Assembly: GCF_004011695.2 (NCBI RefSeq)
Contig: NC_082423.1
Span: 186,001-250,000 of the forward strand
Direction: 5' to 3'
Length of the DNA stretch: 64,000 nt
Source of the DNA: Ascochyta rabiei
Lineage: Eukaryota; Ascomycota; Dothideomycetes; Pleosporales; Didymellaceae
Shown here: positions 22,532 through 33,983 of the stretch, piece by piece
How the letters are laid out: every line of letters begins with the position of its first letter
How positions within the stretch are numbered: position 1 is the stretch's first letter
Made by a program: the position numbers and the translations under genes
The notes under the pieces: model-generated
Database searches by the model: none
Seen by the model: only the letters and a program-made list of their open reading frames with translations
What the model was told of the DNA's origin: nothing

Positions 22532-24245
22532 GATGTTCTGTGATTGGCTGATATCCCTGCGTGCGCATCGATAGGCTTGGCGGACCGTATCTCCTTGCTC
22601 GTGGACCAGCAACGCTCTCAGCTCTCAGAATGCGGTGGATGGGGAAAAGCAGGTGAGAAGGTGAGAAGGTGAGGAGATGCAGAGACGTCAACAGGCAGAC
22701 AGCTCGAGGGAACTCTTTCCTTATTTCAACGAAATGACGCTCTCTCGTCCACGGGAGCGCGGTCCCACACCGCAGCACCGCTTTCCTGGCGTGCTGAATC
22801 GAGACCCTTCCCCTTTCCCGATCGGGCGATGCCTTCCCACACCAAACTCTCCGACCACTCAGCACATGCGCCACAGCGCGCAGCCAGCGTCGCCCGCTAT
22901 CAGAGACGTGCTTTACGGCGCGACGGGGAGCCAGTCTGCGGCTGCACGGTATCGCCAACAGCTGCATCTGCTATCGACGTGTCGATGGTTGTGGAAGGTG
23001 GGATCGCGGTGCACAGGGAAACTGCGATATGCGCAGTGGGGCGCCATGTCTCCAGATAGAGCGCACAATCGGAGACACCCACGCGTCACCCGTCTGGATC
23101 GGCCAAATGCCAGCCTCGCCATCGCCCGAACCTGGTGTTCGTTCGGGATGTTGCTGGTCAGAGCGACGTGATTTGCTTGCAAGGTGAAACACGATTCGAT
23201 AGCCATGGTCGCTAGGCTTGCGCGGCTCGCCCAAAGGTCATCTTCATTGCATGACGCCATTTCATATCGAACCTGCAATATCTGCACCTCTTCACCCGCA
23301 CACCACGAACCACGACACACCACGACACACCACGATACACCACGACACCTGGGCTATCGAGTGCAGCGGATGCCGTCGTGGTTGCAGCAAAGGCATCTGA
23401 CGACGCACCCTCAACGTTTCGTCAGTTGGGCCGAAACCCAACGTATGCGAGACTGGATCCTGCGCCACCTGCCAACATTCTCGCTCTTGTTGCAACCAGG
23501 TTTTACCGCAGAATCCGACACCAGCTCTAGCTCGCGCAAGAATAGGTACCTAGCGGCGTGCAAGTGCGCTACGGGAGTGCCCGTGATCTGCGACCCAGGA
23601 CGATGGGCTCTCCACGCAGAGGAACGCTGGCAGGATCCCTCTCTGATGACCTTGTCTTGTGCTGGGCTGGGCTGGGCTGGGCTGGGCTGCATGCTACCTA
23701 TCGCTCACCCTCTACGTTACCGTGCTGTCTGCAACTGACACCGTACCGTGGTTTGCAGACTCAGCTGAGTCGTGTCCAACACGCCACCAGTGAACCTCTT
23801 CGCTAGTCAGGCACCGACTAACCACACCACTAACCCGCGACAGGCTGTATGGCGTGCGTCGGACTATCGTCTAGGTAGTCGACAAGATTTCGCCATCGAC
23901 AGCAGCACCATGGTCCACTCTCTCAGATATCGCCACCGAGTCATTCGTTGGCGAGAAAGATGAGCTCGTGACGCAAGACAGGTCTGCTGCTGTAGTTGCA
24001 GCGCATTGATTCTTGTTTGGCAGCACCTTGATTCTGGTTTGGCAGCACCTTGATTCTTGTTTGGCAGCACCTTGATCATGGTTTGGCAGCACCTTGATTC
24101 TTGTTTGGCAGCACCTTGATCATGGTTTGGCAGCACATTGATTATGGATTGGCAGCGCACAGATGATGGATTGGTATCTCTATAATGCACCATGCAATTC
24201 AGCTGAAATCGGTGGCTGTCCTATCACGATAAATCTGCAGCTGCT
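22532..24245. other. Intergenic region with minisatellite
   Basis: About 1.7 kb between minus-strand genes. Only short, unconvincing open frames are present. Short repeats are at 23297-23350 (caccacgaca), 23656-23690 (gctgg) and a 22-bp array at 23998. Confidence 0.6.
23998..24173. repeat. 22-bp minisatellite, 7-8 copies
   Basis: Units gcagcaccttgattcttg(t)ttg, alternating with a variant carrying gatcatgg, run head to tail. The last two copies are degenerate. The array ends about 70 bp downstream of the transcription-factor stop codon. Confidence 0.93.
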
Positions 24246-26785
24246 TCACTTCCACCAGAAAACGGAGCAAGAACCGTCAGCATTCAGCGCACGCCTCATG
24301 CTTCCATCGGCTGCAAAGTTTTGCTTGCGACCAAAAGGATCAGTCAGCAACACAGAGAGCTTTTCGGAAACGGGGCCCATTTCGTGCTTCGACAGAGGGA
24401 TGGGCGGGCTTAGTTGGTTGGGATCTGCTTGCAGGAGGTAGGAGAAGCTGGTTTTCGCGCGGCCCACCATACGCTGGTGCATGTCGCGAAGGGAATCATA
24501 CAGCGGCCAAAGGGTGTCGAGATATCGAGCTGCGACGGGTTCGAGGCTGCGACAAGGCTCCAACATGTCCATGCATTCTTTGGCGAAGCCTAGATCCAGC
24601 TCGACGCCATCGCATTGGCCGTCCAGAAGCTTGGTCGATGCACTGTGGAGGAGGACAATGGCAGCCGTAAAAGCCCAGTAGCTGTTAGCGTTGTATTAGT
24701 TTCGTGTGCTGTCGACATGGTGAGAGGTAGAGACTGACATAACCAGCCAGCAACGCCTGGTCAACGTGCCGTCGAACGCTATCAGCCGCAGAATCCGTGC
24801 TATGGTCGAGGCTGCTATTGCACATTCGTTTCGAAAACCCCGCGCATCGTGGCTAGAGTAACCGAGTTTCTTGGCGGCGCCGTCCGTGAGCTGACTCTCC
24901 GCGGTCGCTACGAGCAATTGGCGGTAAACGAGAACGACAGCACCCAGATACATGATCTAGCAGTGTTGTCAGCTCATCAACTTGTACTCATCGTAGCCGA
25001 GGTGCATACGTGAACCATCAGAATAGCCCGCCTCTGGTATAGCGACAGTTCAGACGGGACCTCTGAAGTCAGAGTCGGAAGTTGGAGAATCAACGGTACT
25101 TCTGTCCGCCAGATCTCCAGTTTCCGTGTGAGCATGTCTACGTTCTCGCGAGTGGCAAGCTCGGGTGCAGCCAGAGTTTTTGCAATCTCAGCTGCTATTA
25201 AGCCAACTTTGCTTGTTTGCGTATGGATCAGCTCGTCAATCGTGTCAGAGGCCAGCCGATCAGGGGTACAAGCAGCCTGCTGCCGGTCAGACAAACGGTA
25301 GTCGTTGTTGAAGCTCACGCGTACCGAGACATCCTGCGGGGTAACTTCTGAGCTGTAGCCAAGCGTGTAGGAAAGCCAGCTGTCCATGAACATCAGGCTT
25401 CGGTGGATCTTGCGCCAGTTCTCGTCCACGACGCCTGTAGACGTGCGGTGCAGGGGTGGGCACATCCAGCGTGCTATCTGCAGGCCGGCAGCTGCAAGAC
25501 GTTCAGCACGATGGTCAGAGGCAGATGCTGTCGTACTTACCGATCAGATATCTGGCACTCATGTGCTTTTCGAGTAGTGCGTAAAAGGACATGGATAAGA
25601 GCAAGCGCATCGTGCGGAGGTAGTCGGTCCTTGCCGTCCTCTCGTGAAAGTGGAGAGTCCCAGACGCGTAAAGAATCTTGCGTATCCGATCCGGAAAACA
25701 GTCCATGTCGTAGTGGGCGCCCATTGCAGCAATGGTAAAACACTCGGCAAGATCCATGGCGTCTATCTTATGCTTCGGCCTGTAGACGCGATTGAGGATT
25801 TCGTCCGCCTGCTCGTAGGTCCACATGAAAAGCAGTGAGCCGGTTCCTCGGATGAATGCATATATCGATCGTCTTGTTAGCTCTTCGGACGGCAGATGGT
25901 CCTCATCGTACGTTTGTATGGCCTGGTTGAGGATCTCTCCTCTCAGCGATATCAGCTCGCTGAAGGCCAATGTTAGAGCGTTGTGGCACAACTCGGCGTT
26001 AGTCGTACATGACGAAGCAGAGGACGGCAGCGAAGAGCCGGGGCTCTCCGGCAATTCAGGGCTTGCTCGCGAATGTTCTCTAGTGCTGTGGGAGATTGTG
26101 CGGACGCCAACACTCCGCCTTCCGGCGGTAGGCTGAGACTGCTGTGCCCTGAAGTCATTCAAGTAGGCTTGGTAGGTCCGCCAGTCATCCGTCTTCTTGT
26201 ACTCGTCCATTTTGGATTCATACTCCTGCATAGCTCGTGCGGCGTTGCTCTCCCAGACACGCTTCTGCTCGGGGGAGAGTTCTTGCCACCTTCGGCCAAC
26301 CTCTCTTGCGATGTGTACGAAGCTGAGCTGGCTGACCTGAGGATCTGTACGTAGCTGGTCTGCAAAATTTACGTCTGAATATCTGTTAGGTACTTGCGAG
26401 ATGGTGGTCGGTTGCAATGCATACAGGCTGTCTTGGGCTTCTTGGGTGCGTTAGCGTCTGCTCTGGGATGGCGTCTGTATCTCCTCTTCTCCCGTGGCGG
26501 CGGTGTAGATTGCTGTCTTGCCAACGTCTCTAATGCAGATGTGGAGAGAGAGGTCAGCTCAGGCGAAGCAGCTTCTGGCTTCAAGGATAGCGTTTGCGGT
26601 ATTCCTCGCCAGGTGGCAATTTCTCGCTGCAAAGCTCGTCGGTGGCCAAGCTTGAATTCAAGTGCCGTCAGATCCTCTTCCGTGATATCAACCACGGTTT
26701 CCCAGTCTTGGAACCCGTTCACGCACAAGGTCTGGAGATAGGTCGAGAGCCCAATGCGCTCAAGAACCTCGCTTAAATAGGACAT
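24246..26785 (-). CDS. SAM + HMG-box + fungal MHR transcription factor
   Basis: Five exons (26785-26425, 26374-25541, 25491-25010, 24956-24739, 24681-24246), introns 50, 49, 53 and 57 nt, give 776 residues with every junction in frame. The start at 26785 (MSYLSEVLERIGLSTYLQ) opens a SAM domain (residues 1 to about 62, ending LGHRRALQREIATW). An HMG box follows (about 103-170): ANAPKKPKTAYVNFADQLR, then FVHIAREVGRRWQELSPEQK. From about 215 to 620 the sequence has the fungal-specific middle homology region seen in zinc-cluster factors (IGAAGLQIARWMC, WRKIHRSLMFMDSWLSYTLG). No Zn2Cys6 motif is present. It is expected to be a nuclear DNA-binding regulator. The open frame also extends upstream to 27013, but that part looks like leader. 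Confidence 0.88.
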
Positions 26786-28813
26786 GGTAGGAAACGAAAG
26801 GGGAATCGATCGACCTGATGTGGGAACGACGGGAATGTCGTCTGTTGTGTACGCAGAGGGCAGTTCTGCATATTTGAGGGGATGCGAATTGTTTCTCTCA
26901 GTCTGGGCAGTTTCCGGCCCAGGGTCCCTGCGGGCGCGAGAAGCCGAGCAAAGATGCTTGATGTGCATTCGAGACCCTTTACAGTCCGTGCAGACTTCCG
27001 ATCTGGGAGGCATCCCGGGAGTACCAGCGGATCAGCGCTAGGTGGTCAAACGCATGCTGGCTGGAAACCCACGAACATGAAGTTTTCTCGACAGGGCAGA
27101 GGCTGTGCGCATGCGATTCAGCTTCACCATCTGGCAACTCTGCGTTTCCTTCTTCGGGACCGCTCCGCCTTGCGCTGTCGACGGCTCTTTCTGAGGACAG
27201 GTGTGTTGGAATGGTCGTCTCCAGACCCCGCGAGCACGAGGCCGCTGTCAGAGGGAGCGATCGTGCGCCTCCAGAGACCAGTCTCGGCCCAACCTTCCGA
27301 GCAGCGTTTTGCTATCGTTCCTATTTAGACGCTCACGTCTCGCTGATGAAGCTAAATTAGAGTGTCCTTTAGCTCTGGGATACATTTGTATCTGGATACC
27401 ATCGACTCATGAACAGGTGCGAACTGACCTGGGCCTCGCGACTCCTGCTCTCTGACAGCGCCTCGCAACTCCTGCTCTCTGACAGCGCCCAATCGCATGT
27501 CGGGGGCGCACCAAGCAAAACGTGAGAGGACCACGGAGCGGACGTCTGCACTGTCGCACAGTCCGGTGGAACGACGGAGCCAGGCCAGATCGAATACGTG
27601 GCGAGGATCGCGAACACATCAACGACAGTCTGGACTGGTGTGGTTGCTTTGAAGACAGCCAATTCGTTGGTTGATACAAGATCTCGATGTCGCTCCGTTC
27701 CGTTCCCCACGACGCTGACCAAATGCCATCTGCACGGCCTTGGCTCCGCCTGAGTGCTGGGCATGGTAAGGATTAGAATAGCCCGAGCATGTACCAGTGC
27801 AGAGTGCAGACCCAATCACGCGCCTGATCGCCCGGGAAAAGGCCGTGCTTTTGGTTACATCAGCATCGACGCTCTGCCAGAAGCGATCTAGTCAAGCTAG
27901 GGATGTTTCTCCAGCCAATCAGATTAGAAGTAAGTGGTGCATACTCTCCGTTGTGCTTGCAACTGTCTTCCACGGCATCTATCGTTGCTATCTCTGCATG
28001 CAGCTGTCACTGTCACTGCCACTGTACGCATCGCTCGATCCCATCGCTCGATCCCATCGCTCTTGACGACAGTCGCCTGTTTAGAATGTCAGGTGCTGAC
28101 TGCGAGAGTCTAGAACCTCGGCCTTCCAACAGCCATCTTCGACCCAACGGTCTAGATGCGCGAGCTCCTTGACACGACACTCGTCCCCGAGACTGTTGCA
28201 TGTTAAAAACCGACGGCCCACCTTGCGGGGCACGGCGGTTTCAAAACCCCGAATTTGACCACAGTTTCTCATTCAGCCACGCTCGGAACTTTCTCGTACG
28301 CTACTCCTCATGTTTCTTGTGTCAGGTGGAGACTGGCCGCGACATCCGTACCGGCTCCGGGGAAAGCCTATAGTGCGAAGCCTACAGTCCAGCTGTCATT
28401 TCCTCACCGTTACATTCTGCTCTTCACCATCCATTGACGCCTGCCCTGAGCGCCTTGGCTTCCAGGTTGAATCTTGGTGAAGGCCACGTGAGAGAACCCA
28501 CCACGTGATTGTGGCCTGTGCATACAACCGCACGCGGAAGTGGTCGACGCATTCACTTTATTCGATCGTTACTTCCTACATGCTCCGCGGATCACGGCAC
28601 CTGTCTCAACTTTAAATGTCGCAGGGCCCGTTCGCCGCCATCTCTCCCAATCGGACATGGTACAGATTGGCGAGAGACAGATGAACCAAAGGAACTAGGG
28701 CCCATCAAGGCCCAACATCCATCTCCAACTGTGCAGTCCCCGGCGACCTGCAAGTGGCAGCGAACCTTGGCCGGGCGACTGACAGTAAAGACCCTTGCTA
28801 ACTGCGGCCTCTC
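26786..28813. other. Intergenic region
   Basis: About 2 kb between two minus-strand genes. At 27440-27492 a 30-bp unit (cgactcctgctctctgacag) is duplicated. No supported gene; the part near 26786-27100 should be the transcription-factor promoter and leader. Confidence 0.55.
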
Positions 28814-30049
28814 TCAAAGGTACTTCCCCATCAACTCTTTCACCTTCTCTAGCTCCAGCGCATCGATCCTATTTCCATTACCCTCCATACTCTCGGCCAT
28901 GAACACGGCGTTCAAGATCGCTTCTTCGACAGCATCTGCACTTGCTTCGAACAATGCGTTGATCGTTTGATCATCTATCACGTCGACGCTGCGTGCTTTT
29001 GGCCTCCATGGATCAACGTTCTGTGTCGTCGCCGTGTGCTCTTGGACTGTTATTTGGTTTGCTGTCGAGAAAGCCAGGAAGATGTCGCCAGATGAATTGG
29101 AAGCCCAGCCTCCCACGCGGGACAGACCGACGGTTGCACGTTTCGCAAGACGACGGAGCTGTGTCGGGTGGAGTGGCGCATCTGTCGCAAGGATTATGAT
29201 GATGCTGCCATCTTGCTTGTCCTTCTCTTCCTTGATCCTGAAGAGCATGGATGCTTGTGCAATCAGCTTTGGATCAGTTGGGTTCTTCTCAGCGAGGCGC
29301 TGTTGCTCTTCATAGATCAAACGACCGATCGGTGCGCCAGCGATCTTCAAGTCTCGCATCTGACCGTAGTTCGCTTGAACCAGAGCGCCAATAGTGTATG
29401 TCTTGCCTTGATCTGCTGGCACCAAACGACTGCTCGATCCTGTTCCACCTTTGAACCAATGGCAAATCATACCTGTGCCTCCGCCACTATTGCCTTCCTG
29501 TACAGGCTCGCTACTTGCATTGTCAATGCCGCTGACAACGTGTTGAGATGTGACCGCGAACTTGGACACATCATGCAGGAAGCCATCGAACGTTTCTGCA
29601 ACCACCGGTAGCAGAAACCAGCCGACCTTACCGACTTTGTCGCTATGCTCCCTAATGCCGTGCTCGTAGATGCCGTTATACGCATTGCCAACCCCGAAGC
29701 TTCCGGTAATGACAATGGGTGAGTGCAAGAGTCCCGATTCTTCGATCCAATGCGAACCGGTCATCCCTCCTGATCCGTTGAAGCGAAAAATACCAGCAAA
29801 GCAGCCTTTGTTGAACCAGTCTTTGCGAGGGAGTATCGTAGTAACACCGGTGTTGATCGACCCCGCGGGCGCGTCTGGATACCTTGGGGACTCATGGATG
29901 GACTGTGTTGAGACCAGTACGCCGGCGACATCAGTCAGGCTGTTCCTTGGACCCGTCTCGTAGCGGCCAAGATAGACGGTGGGAAGCAGTTGCCGGACCC
30001 GCTGGCGATTTGTTGAACTTGAAGAAATGTTGGAAGACATGGCGGTCAT
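28814..30049 (-). CDS. DmpA/BapA-type peptidase (family S58/P1)
   Basis: A single exon of 411 residues, a typical length. The family are N-terminal-nucleophile autoprocessing hydrolases that release N-terminal residues (L-aminopeptidase D-Ala-esterase/amidase, beta-peptidyl aminopeptidase). Visible landmarks: [12 protein letters not shown] near 39-50, the Gly-rich [10 protein letters not shown] near 185-194, and [11 protein letters not shown] near 200-210, where autocleavage before Ser205 would free the nucleophile Ser of the beta chain. Later blocks [10 protein letters not shown] and [13 protein letters not shown] are also typical. No signal peptide is seen, so a cytosolic enzyme is expected. 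The coding frame is intact, unlike the divergent C69 peptidase next to it. Confidence 0.93.
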   Translation of the reverse strand: MTAMSSNISSSSTNRQRVRQLLPTVYLGRYETGPRNSLTDVAGVLVSTQSIHESPRYPDAPAGSINTGVTTILPRKDWFNKGCFAGIFRFNGSGGMTGSHWIEESGLLHSPIVITGSFGVGNAYNGIYEHGIREHSDKVGKVGWFLLPVVAETFDGFLHDVSKFAVTSQHVVSGIDNASSEPVQEGNSGGGTGMICHWFKGGTGSSSRLVPADQGKTYTIGALVQANYGQMRDLKIAGAPIGRLIYEEQQRLAEKNPTDPKLIAQASMLFRIKEEKDKQDGSIIIILATDAPLHPTQLRRLAKRATVGLSRVGGWASNSSGDIFLAFSTANQITVQEHTATTQNVDPWRPKARSVDVIDDQTINALFEASADAVEEAILNAVFMAESMEGNGNRIDALELEKVKELMGKYL

Positions 30050-30938
30050 TGAGACGATGAGAGGCGGGTTTGTGGAAAGATGTCAATGCTGGCTAGCACT
30101 ATAGATCTGTGGTCTTGTGCATATTCGTATTTATACTTGAACTTCTACCTGGCTAGTGCTCATGCTCTGTCTGTACCCGTGGTGATTGATCTTTCGGCTG
30201 GTGGTGTTCGATTGTTGCTGCCTGAAATCGATCTGAGGGCCTTTTAGGCGAAAGCGCGTTGTGCTATGGGTCATAGTGGAAGCGTGCAGCCACATCAGGA
30301 AGGTGCGACAGCAATAAACAGCAGCAAGGAGTCATCAACGCGCTGCTTTCGTTGCTTGCGACGAGCTTCGAGTCGATCGATACTTTGTTGCACGATGAAC
30401 GAAGAGTCACAACAGCGACTGCGGTTGAACAGGATTGCCCCACCTGCCACGTGCGGCGCAATGCAGCTTTCCGAAAGGTATCCCCACCTCTTCGATTTTC
30501 GATGACCTGCTTTCTAGGTCCTCGCTTCCCACCTATTTTTCGATAGCTGAGTCATGTCACAAGGATTCCAATAATCGCTCAACCATTGGTTCAGGGCAAC
30601 CACAATGAACACACCGCACCTGCCAGACGAGAGTCTTTCGCTTGAGTCAAATACTGTACGACACCTAAATCTCATGTCCACATCAGCAAGCACCGCCAGC
30701 AATAACTTGATCTTCGGTTTTCTTCGAGAAGCTACATGCTCAGTCGATCGATCACCCCCACAATATGCCGTATCGGAAATTTGGCGTAGATCCAAGAAGC
30801 AAGCGGCTCTCGTTGACCGCCGAACCCCCACTCTCGGCAGGTGATAACTTGTGGAGTAATAGAAACAAGTTCCTCATCGTCCTATTATCTCATCTTCATC
30901 CTCTTTATTTCTGAGTGGCTCGCCCGGTGCACAACACG
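30050..30938. promoter_or_regulatory. Divergent upstream region of the two peptidase genes
   Basis: About 890 bp between the divergent DmpA-type gene and the C69 gene. No convincing gene or motif is seen. Confidence 0.5.
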
Positions 30939-32485
30939 ATGTTATCACGAACACTAACGTCGTTGGCTCTTCTAATCCATGTCACCACTGCCAGCTATGC
31001 TTTCTATGTCGGCAAAGCATTGACTGAAGATGGCAGCGTCATGGTTGGTGGCACAGGCGAGGAAGTATCTTCACACTGGCTTGAGGTCTTCCTGCGAAAA
31101 ACTATGCCCCTAACGCAACCGTCGAAGTTGGTGTTACAGAAGATGCTTCCATGCCTGGCCAACGGCTAAACATCTCGCAAGCCAGCCACACATTCCGTTA
31201 CTTGTCAATGGAGTACTCTGACTACGAGGGCTTCCCCGCGCCACTCACCAACGGTGGTGTCAACGAGAAAGGTGTTGCTGTAAGAGACGTATGGGCGCAA
31301 AACAGGGACGAGCTTATCGCCATCACACCCAATCCTCAGACAGGCTTGCAGTATTCCGACCTAGCCCGCGTCGTAATGGAGCGAGCAAGTACCGCGCGCG
31401 AAGGCGTTGAGATTATCGGCCAGATGATCGCCGAGTACGGCTACGCAGATTACGGCGGTAACAGCCATCTCATTGCCGATGCGAACGAAGGCTGGGTGGT
31501 GTGGGAAATGTCAGGAGGTCAGAAACTCTGGGCTGCTGAACGTCTTGGCCCAGACGTTGTACGTGTCTTATACCCGGGGTACATTGAAGAGTTCCCAGTC
31601 GATTTCATGAACACCACGGACTACATGGGCTCACCCAACATCGCCACTTTTGCTATTGAGCAGGGTTGGTGGAATCCCAATGGAACTGAGCCCTTCAACA
31701 TCTGGAAAGCGTACGGTTCGCAAGGTGGGAACTACACCGCAAGAAATGGAGGATACAAATACATGTCTCGAGCAGCGCTGGAGAACGCCACACTTGCAAT
31801 GATTCCAGTTTCCGAGAAGGATCTCATCGAGCGCGTACGCGACTACCGCATTGCCGACGATGAAGCTGGATACGGCCAAGTCGTCTCTCTACACCCAAAC
31901 ATGGACCCAGATCTAATTCACATCTGGGTTGCTCCCACGGGATCCGTAACCGCGCCATTCAATCCGTGGTGGCTCGGTGTTGCAAGCGTGCCTCCAGAGT
32001 ACGGTCAACATCGCTACTTGACGGCGGATGCTGCATCGACTTTTTTGGACACAGACTTCCAATACCAGGAAGCTACATACTTTGCCGGACGCATATATAA
32101 ACAGGCCCTGTACTATACCTGTTCTGACCCCGAAACACTACTCCCAATTGTACAAAATATGCTGCACGGCTTTGAGAATGCTTCGTTCAGCGACCTAGCT
32201 TGGGTCGAGCGCAGCGCGAAAACTCTGGTAGTGAATGGCCAGCGCGCTGACGCTCTCGATCTGCTAACGTTCTATGCCCACACGCGTGCTGATAAGGCCC
32301 TGAGCTTGGGAAAGACGATGGTAGACGCGCTGGATGCGTACATAAAGCTGGCGGGTCAGTTCCGTATGCCTTCAGGCACTAGAATCAACGATCCTGGTCT
32401 TGGTGCGGAGACGGTCAATTGCCTTGTTGGGTGGGATCCGGATCAGCCTGCTGACCAGCAAACACCTTTGCGGAAGAGAAAGTGA
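30939..32485 (+). pseudogene. C69-family dipeptidase, frameshifted, nucleophile Cys reads Ser
   Basis: The first part starts MLSRTLTSLALL (signal peptide, residues 1-18) and runs in one frame as SYAFYVGKALTEDGS through GGTGEEVSSHWLEV. A one-base loss near 31085-31095 then moves the match to another frame (PAKNYAPNATVEVGVTED), which stays open to 32485 for about 450 residues with strong family blocks (SMEYSDYEGFPAPLTNGG, YGGNSHLIADANEGWVVWE, ADDEAGYGQVVSLH). No GT..AG intron repairs the frame. Family C69 enzymes are Ntn hydrolases that need a Cys at the mature N-terminus; here that position (residue 19, just after the signal peptide) is AGC, Ser. Frameshift plus lost nucleophile suggests a recent pseudogene; an assembly error could explain only the frameshift. 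Confidence 0.8.
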
Positions 32486-32960
32486 GGTATACGCAAGATA
32501 CCTATTTGATATTTACACCGATCGCACCAAAGCTCACAATGAGCCTCAAAGAAGCAAGTCAACGGCTTGAGTTGAGCATAAGGCTTATTGACGATTGCTC
32601 AGCACTCTTCCTAGCTAACCCCTAGGGGCTGTCCAAATAATAAATGAATAACCTTTTGTTTCCGTGGTCTGTGCGTGCCATGCCTCATGACCAAAGCTCC
32701 GAAGATATGGATAGCTGTCAATGAACACGAATAAACTGTGATGACCACCTCAGTCAGATGATTGCATAACTTTTCAGTCTGGTACAAGACGGTCCAGTGC
32801 TGTTTGTGATGTACATTGCCGGAAAGGAGCAGGGAAACAGCGACGATAAAAGCAGTAACCATAAGCTAATCTTCTTCGGCAGTGTAACCGTCAGCTTCTT
32901 CTAGTCCTCATCTGTGCTCCAATGGTACATTCATGTAAAACCAAACCGATCCCATGGAAC
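32486..32960. other. Intergenic region
   Basis: About 475 bp, the 3' regions of the convergent C69 gene and the 32961 gene. Nothing recognised. Confidence 0.6.
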
Positions 32961-33698
32961 CTACAAACACCTAATCCACGTCTCCCTCCTCTCCTTCTGC
33001 TCCTCCTTCCACTCAACACCATTCGACCCCTGCCTCCTAGTCCCCTTCCCCTTCCCCTTCTTCTCCTGACCCCGCCGCACCCAAGTCCTCTGCTCATGCC
33101 TCACGCGGACAAACTCCCTCTGCCACACTCTCTCGGTCGTGGTCTCCACCCTGCGCGTCTCGAACCGCTGCCACGGTGCTGTACCCTGCACACCGACCTG
33201 CGCGCTCGAACCAGCATACTTTTCCATCATGGAGGCGTGTGCTTTGTCGGCCGCAGATGGTGTAGCGTCTCGTACCCGCGAAGCGAACCAGCGCGGCAGA
33301 GTCGCTTCTCGGGAATGCGTGTGGTGGGCCGGGGGAATGTCTGGGGTCGAGGCCTGGATACTTGGTTCTCGCACTTCCAGTGGACCTTGGTAGTTGGCTC
33401 TGCGGCTGGAGCGCGGGTTGGAATGGTGGGGACGAGATGGGTGGGGCCGCTTTGGTTGCGGATTGGGATTGGGGTTCGGCATGCGTGGGCTGCCTAGCGG
33501 AGTGGGCATTTGGTGTGGCGGTGGAGCTTGGTGAAGAGGATTAGTTGGCGGAGTGTGAGCTGCGTCATGGTGTTTTTCGGTGTAGTAACGTGGTGGTGTG
33601 CTGTGTGAGCCGGAGCCGTAGTTATGGGCGAGTGTGTGATGTGGCTCCATGGTGCAATGGGCTCGGTGGTAACGATGGTAGTGGTGGTGTTGCTGCAT
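32961..33698 (-). CDS. Hypothetical His/Pro-rich protein
   Basis: A single open frame of 245 residues. The ATG at 33698 (MQQHHHYHRYH) or the in-frame ATG at about 33650 (MEPHHTLAHN) may be used. The first half is rich in His, Pro, Asn and Ser (TPLGSPRMPNPNPNPQP). The second half is charged and looks more constrained: RWFASRVRDATPSAADKAH, MMEKYAGSSAQVG, then a basic Arg/Glu/Lys segment (VRRGQEKKGKGKG) that could be nuclear. No membrane span. I do not recognise the family, and with this biased composition the open frame could be fortuitous. Confidence 0.45.
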   Translation of the reverse strand: MQQHHHYHRYHRAHCTMEPHHTLAHNYGSGSHSTPPRYYTEKHHDAAHTPPTNPLHQAPPPHQMPTPLGSPRMPNPNPNPQPKRPHPSRPHHSNPRSSRRANYQGPLEVREPSIQASTPDIPPAHHTHSREATLPRWFASRVRDATPSAADKAHASMMEKYAGSSAQVGVQGTAPWQRFETRRVETTTERVWQREFVRVRHEQRTWVRRGQEKKGKGKGTRRQGSNGVEWKEEQKERRETWIRCL

Positions 33699-33983
33699 TT
33701 GTTGGATTCGTCTTCAAGCGTTTCATTTGAACTATAAAACATAGTGTGCTGGAAATGTTGTGAGTTTGCGTGCAGTCAAATGCACAAAGACTGTGGGTAT
33801 GATTGATGTACGTTGCTTTGAGTGGACGAGGAACCTGTGAATCAACATTGTTTGCAGCACTGGGCTACCCCGTTGTGTTGACGGGAGAACTTTATTAAGG
33901 CGACAAACGGCATATTAAGATTCAATATACATAGTAACGTAACATGTTATCATACAGCAACAAGACATTGCGTCAGCCAATAC

